Positions 29,905 through 32,642 of a stretch of 32,642 nt of DNA are shown here, piece by piece. Source of the DNA: DATDMG01 sp036518955. GTDB taxonomy: Bacteria; Actinomycetota; Actinomycetes; Actinomycetales; Kineosporiaceae. Positions within the stretch are counted from its first letter, which is position 1; each line of letters opens with the position of its first letter. The stretch covers positions 1 through 32,642 of the forward strand of contig DATDMG010000034.1 of NCBI GenBank assembly GCA_036518955.1, given 5' to 3'. Position numbers and translations under genes: made by a program. The notes below the pieces were generated by a model. The model saw nothing but the letters and a program-made list of their open reading frames with translations. It did no database searches and was not told the DNA's origin.

Positions 29905-31410
29905 ATGACGGTGATGGGTGCGTCGGTCGGTGAGGCGCCGGTGGACGGCGCCGTTCCCGCGGCGTCCGGCGTCCGGGTGGCGCCCGGGGAGCTGTTCGTC
30001 GGTGGCCGTTGGCAGCCCGCCCTGGACGGCCGCACCGACCCCGTGCTCGACCCGTCGACCGGCCGGAAGGTCACCACGGTCGCGGCGGCGGGTGCCGCGG
30101 ACGTCGACCTCGCCGTCCGGGCCGCCCGGAGCGCCTTCGACACCGGCGCCTGGTCCTCGCTGCCCCCGCGTGCCCGTGGCCGGATCATCGCGCGGGCGGC
30201 CGAGTTGCTCCGGGCCCGCGCCGACGAGTTCGCCCGGTTGGAGTCCCTGGACGTCGGCAAGCCGCTGATGTTCACCACGACGGTCGACGTCCCGACGGTG
30301 ATCGACACGTTCGAGTACTACGCGTCGCTGGCGGCCGGCATCGAGGGCGCGTCCCGGCCCACCGCGATGCCGAGCCTGGCGTACACGCGCCGCGAACCCA
30401 TCGGCGTGGTCGGAGCGGTCACCCCGTTCAACTTCCCGGCGATCCTCTCCGCGACGAAGATCGCCCCGGCGCTGGTGGCCGGAAACACCGTCGTGCACAA
30501 GCCGGCCCAGGAGACCCCGCTGACCGCCCTCCGGTTCGCCGAGGTGCTGGCCGAGGCGGGCGTTCCCGACGGCGTCTACAACGTGGTGACCGGTGACGGC
30601 GCGGTGGGCGCGGCGCTGGTGGGCCACCTCGGCGTGGACAAGATCTCCTTCACCGGGTCGTCGGCGACCGGCCGCCGGGTCGCCGCCCTGGCGGCGGAGA
30701 CGCTCAAGCACGTCAGCGTCGAGCTCGGCGGCAAGGGCGCCAACATCATCTTCGCCGACGCCGACCTCGAGAAGGCGATCAACACGGCGGTCGCGGCGTT
30801 CGTGTTCAACACCGGGCAGTTCTGCATGTCGGGCAGTCGGCTGCTGGTCGAGCGGCCGGTGTACGACGTCGTCGTGGACGCGTTGGGCGAGGCCTCCGTG
30901 CACGTGCCCGTCGGCGATCCGTTCACCGAGGGCACCGTGGTGGGGCCGATGGCCGGCCCGAACCACCTGGCGAAAGTGCGGTCCTACCTGGACGCCGCGG
31001 TCCGCACCGCCGGAGTGCGCGTCCTCGGTGGGGGCACCCCGCCCGAGGCCGGGTTCTTCGTCCGGCCGACGGTGCTCGCCGACGTCGACCAGGAGTCGGT
31101 GTTCGTCCAGGAGGAGATCTTCGGTCCGGTTCTCACGGTCCAGCCGTTCGATACCGAGGAAGCAGCCGTGCGACTCGCGAACGGCACCGCCTACGGGTTG
31201 TCCGCCGGCCTGCAGACCAGCGACGTCACCCGGGCGCACCGGGTCGCCGCGGCCCTGGACGCCGGGATCGTCTGGGTCAACGGGTGGTCCCTGCTCGACC
31301 CGGCCATGCCGTTCGGCGGCGTCGGCCAGTCCGGCTACGGCCGGGAGAACGGTCCGGAGGGCCTGGACGCCTACCTGCGCACCAAGTCCGTCGTCGTCAA
31401 CCTGGCCTGA
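29905..31410 (+). CDS. NAD(P)-dependent aldehyde dehydrogenase
   Basis: Aldehyde dehydrogenase superfamily enzyme of 501 aa that oxidises an aldehyde to a carboxylate. All key residues are present: N176 in VTPFNFP, K199 in VVHKPAQETPL, the general base E273 in VSVELGGKGANI, and the catalytic C307 in NTGQFCMSGSRL. EEIFGPVL and PFGGVGQSGYGRENGPEGLDAYLRTKSV follow near the end. GAGGAGG lies 7 nt before ATG 29905, a strong ribosome site. The next gene, a zinc alcohol dehydrogenase, starts 36 nt later, so the two probably form an operon for stepwise oxidation of an alcohol. The closest subfamily looks like aromatic or betaine-type aldehyde dehydrogenases, but the substrate cannot be read from sequence. 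Confidence 0.95.
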   Translation: MTVMGASVGEAPVDGAVPAASGVRVAPGELFVGGRWQPALDGRTDPVLDPSTGRKVTTVAAAGAADVDLAVRAARSAFDTGAWSSLPPRARGRIIARAAELLRARADEFARLESLDVGKPLMFTTTVDVPTVIDTFEYYASLAAGIEGASRPTAMPSLAYTRREPIGVVGAVTPFNFPAILSATKIAPALVAGNTVVHKPAQETPLTALRFAEVLAEAGVPDGVYNVVTGDGAVGAALVGHLGVDKISFTGSSATGRRVAALAAETLKHVSVELGGKGANIIFADADLEKAINTAVAAFVFNTGQFCMSGSRLLVERPVYDVVVDALGEASVHVPVGDPFTEGTVVGPMAGPNHLAKVRSYLDAAVRTAGVRVLGGGTPPEAGFFVRPTVLADVDQESVFVQEEIFGPVLTVQPFDTEEAAVRLANGTAYGLSAGLQTSDVTRAHRVAAALDAGIVWVNGWSLLDPAMPFGGVGQSGYGRENGPEGLDAYLRTKSVVVNLA

Positions 31411-31421
31411 CCGAACCTGCC

Positions 31422-31439
31422 ACTCTCACCGAGGAGAGT
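31422..31439 (+). promoter_or_regulatory. Hairpin covering the alcohol dehydrogenase ribosome site
   Basis: ACTCTC (31422-31427) pairs perfectly with GAGAGT (31434-31439). The right arm contains most of the GAGGAGAG Shine-Dalgarno of the next gene. The stem could damp its translation relative to the aldehyde dehydrogenase. It is short (6 bp, 6-nt loop), so the effect is uncertain. Confidence 0.35.
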
Positions 31440-31446
31440 CCACGTC

Positions 31447-32556
31447 ATGCTCACCACCAAGGCCGCCGTCGTCGAAGCCCCCGGGGCCCCGTTCACCGTC
31501 CAGGAGGTGACGCTGGCGGACCTGGCGCCGCACGAGGTCCTGGTCCGGGTGGTCGCCGCCGGCCTGTGCCACACCGATCTCGGCGTCCAGGCGGGCGGCA
31601 TCCCGTTCAGGCTGCCCGGGGTCCTCGGCCACGAGGGTGCCGGCGTCGTCCTGGAGACCGGCGCCGCGGTGACCGGGGTCCGGCCCGGTGACCGGGTCCT
31701 GATGTCCTTCACGTCCTGCGGGGCGTGCCCGGGGTGCCGCGGCGGACATCCCGCGTACTGCGACACCTGGGTGCCGCGAAACCTGATCATGGGAGTCCGG
31801 GACGACGGCAGCCCGACCCTGCTGCGCGGTGGCGAACCCATCGGCGGGCGGTTCTTCGGCCAGTCCTCGTTCGCGGCGCACGCCGTCGTGGACGAGCGCA
31901 GCGTCGTGGTGGTGGACGAGGACGCCCCCCTGGAGATCCTGGCGCCGCTCGGCTGCGGCGTCCAGACCGGGGTGGGAACGGTCTGGAAGGTCCTCGCCCC
32001 GGGGCCCGGATCCCTCCTTGTCGTGTTCGGCAGCGGCGCGGTCGGTCTGTCCGCGGTGATGGCGGCGGCCGCCCTGCCGCTGCGGGCCGTGATCGCCGTC
32101 GACAGGGTGGCAGCCCGGCTCGAGCTGGCCCTCGAGCTGGGCGCCACCCACACCATCGACGCCGGCTCCGTGGACGTCCCGGCGGCGATCGCCGAGATCA
32201 CCGGTGGCCGTGGGACGACGCACGCGATCGAGACCACCGCCGTCCCCGCGGTGCTGCGGACGGCTGTCGACACCCTGGGCATCGGGGGCACCTGCGCCGT
32301 CGTCGGCGCCCCCCCGCGGGGCACCGAGGTGTCGTTCGACGTGCAGAGCCTGCTGCCGGGCAAGCGGGTCGTCGGGGTCACGCTCGGGGACGGCGAGCCG
32401 CAGACGATCATCCCGCAACTCGTCGCCCGGCACCGCGCCGGCCGGCTGCCGCTGGAGAAGCTGATCACGCACTACCACCTGGCGGACCTCGACGCCGCCG
32501 CCGCGGACATGCACCACGGGCGGACGGTCAAGCCGGTGATCCGCTTCGAGGACTGA
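31447..32556 (+). CDS. Zinc-dependent alcohol dehydrogenase
   Basis: Medium-chain dehydrogenase of 369 aa that interconverts an alcohol and its aldehyde with NAD(P). The catalytic zinc set is C41 (GLCHTD), H62/E63 (GHEGAG) and C170 (LGCGVQTG). The structural zinc loop is CGACPGCRGGHPAYC (C91, C94, C97, C105). The cofactor fold has VVFGSGAVGLSAVMAA (195-200 core) and an acidic AVDR at the end of beta-2, favouring NAD. The sequence resembles the aryl-alcohol dehydrogenase (XylB-like) branch, which suits an aldehyde dehydrogenase partner. ATG 31447 follows GAGGAGAG, at a rather long spacing. It is the second gene of the operon, and a strong hairpin follows. Confidence 0.95.
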   Translation: MLTTKAAVVEAPGAPFTVQEVTLADLAPHEVLVRVVAAGLCHTDLGVQAGGIPFRLPGVLGHEGAGVVLETGAAVTGVRPGDRVLMSFTSCGACPGCRGGHPAYCDTWVPRNLIMGVRDDGSPTLLRGGEPIGGRFFGQSSFAAHAVVDERSVVVVDEDAPLEILAPLGCGVQTGVGTVWKVLAPGPGSLLVVFGSGAVGLSAVMAAAALPLRAVIAVDRVAARLELALELGATHTIDAGSVDVPAAIAEITGGRGTTHAIETTAVPAVLRTAVDTLGIGGTCAVVGAPPRGTEVSFDVQSLLPGKRVVGVTLGDGEPQTIIPQLVARHRAGRLPLEKLITHYHLADLDAAAADMHHGRTVKPVIRFED

Positions 32557-32580
32557 TCCCGAAGGGTCAGCCCGCCGATC

Positions 32581-32623
32581 GTCGCGCCGGCCCGCCGCGG
32601 CCTCCGCCCCGGGCCGGCGCGAC
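32581..32623 (+). terminator. Strong hairpin ending the dehydrogenase operon
   Basis: Perfect 13-bp arms GTCGCGCCGGCCC (32581-32593) and GGGCCGGCGCGAC (32611-32623) with a 17-nt loop, starting 25 bp after the alcohol dehydrogenase stop. No U-run follows, as is common for high-GC terminators. Confidence 0.7.
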
Positions 32624-32642
32624 CCGTCACCCCGGCCGGCTG

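Noticed and set aside
1..32642. Mobile element, prophage or biosynthetic island
   Set aside because: No transposase, integrase, terminal inverted repeats, tRNA or att-like duplication was seen, and codon composition looks uniform throughout.

Overview
The window is very GC-rich (third codon positions almost all G or C), uses many GTG starts and a few leaderless-type promoters, and carries a DmdR/IdeR-type iron box, an NrtR regulator, a TreX/TreY trehalose pair and a large ATPase-LuxR regulator. This points to the chromosome of a filamentous or soil Actinomycetota (Frankiales, Geodermatophilales or Pseudonocardiales would fit; the genus cannot be read from the sequence). I see no rRNA, tRNA, CRISPR array, phage or insertion sequence.

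Layout. (1) 1-2746: NAD synthesis. nadA and nadB (nadB runs off the left edge) are transcribed leftward and overlap by GTGA. They diverge from nrtR, and a 23-bp palindrome lies between them. (2) 2793-4307: an unrecognised helical-repeat protein. (3) 4336-9110: treX and treY, translationally coupled, making trehalose from alpha-glucans; treZ is not in the window. (4) 9420-11123: a YihY/BrkB-type membrane protein and a lipoprotein. (5) 11219-14902, leftward: a CoA-binding-fold protein, an Hsp70 ATPase fused to a transmembrane segment and an extracytoplasmic domain, and a DUF6328 membrane protein. (6) 15141-23180, leftward: an eight-gene ADP-heptose and glycosyltransferase operon (gmhB, GT9, two GT4-like transferases, gmhA, hldE, SDR, GT9). 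Nearly every junction is an ATGA or GTGA overlap. (7) 23555-26954: a ChaB/Rho_N-like protein, a solitary substrate-binding lipoprotein, an iron-box-controlled DUF2470/heme-utilisation-like protein and a one-helix membrane protein. (8) 27260-32556: a large LuxR-family ATPase regulator followed by an aldehyde dehydrogenase and a zinc alcohol dehydrogenase, closed by a strong hairpin.

How the parts work together. The NAD block is a self-contained regulon: NrtR senses an NAD-related ligand and probably represses nadAB through the palindrome. The heptose block encodes every step from sedoheptulose 7-phosphate to ADP-D-glycero-beta-D-manno-heptose, plus two GT9 and two GT4-like transferases. It therefore probably builds a heptose-containing surface glycan or glycoconjugate in a Gram-positive, where LPS core is not expected. 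Its first gene has an N-terminus that looks like the start of a carbamoyltransferase, and an 18-bp direct repeat flanks the junction, suggesting a rearrangement scar. The ADH/ALDH pair would oxidise an alcohol to an acid via the aldehyde. It is probably controlled by the adjacent LuxR protein, and repeated 13-bp boxes and two palindromes mark the likely control regions.

The points most worth a second look are the heptose operon and its scarred first gene, the membrane-spanning Hsp70, the four-box array upstream of the LuxR gene, and the iron box placed over a recognisable promoter.
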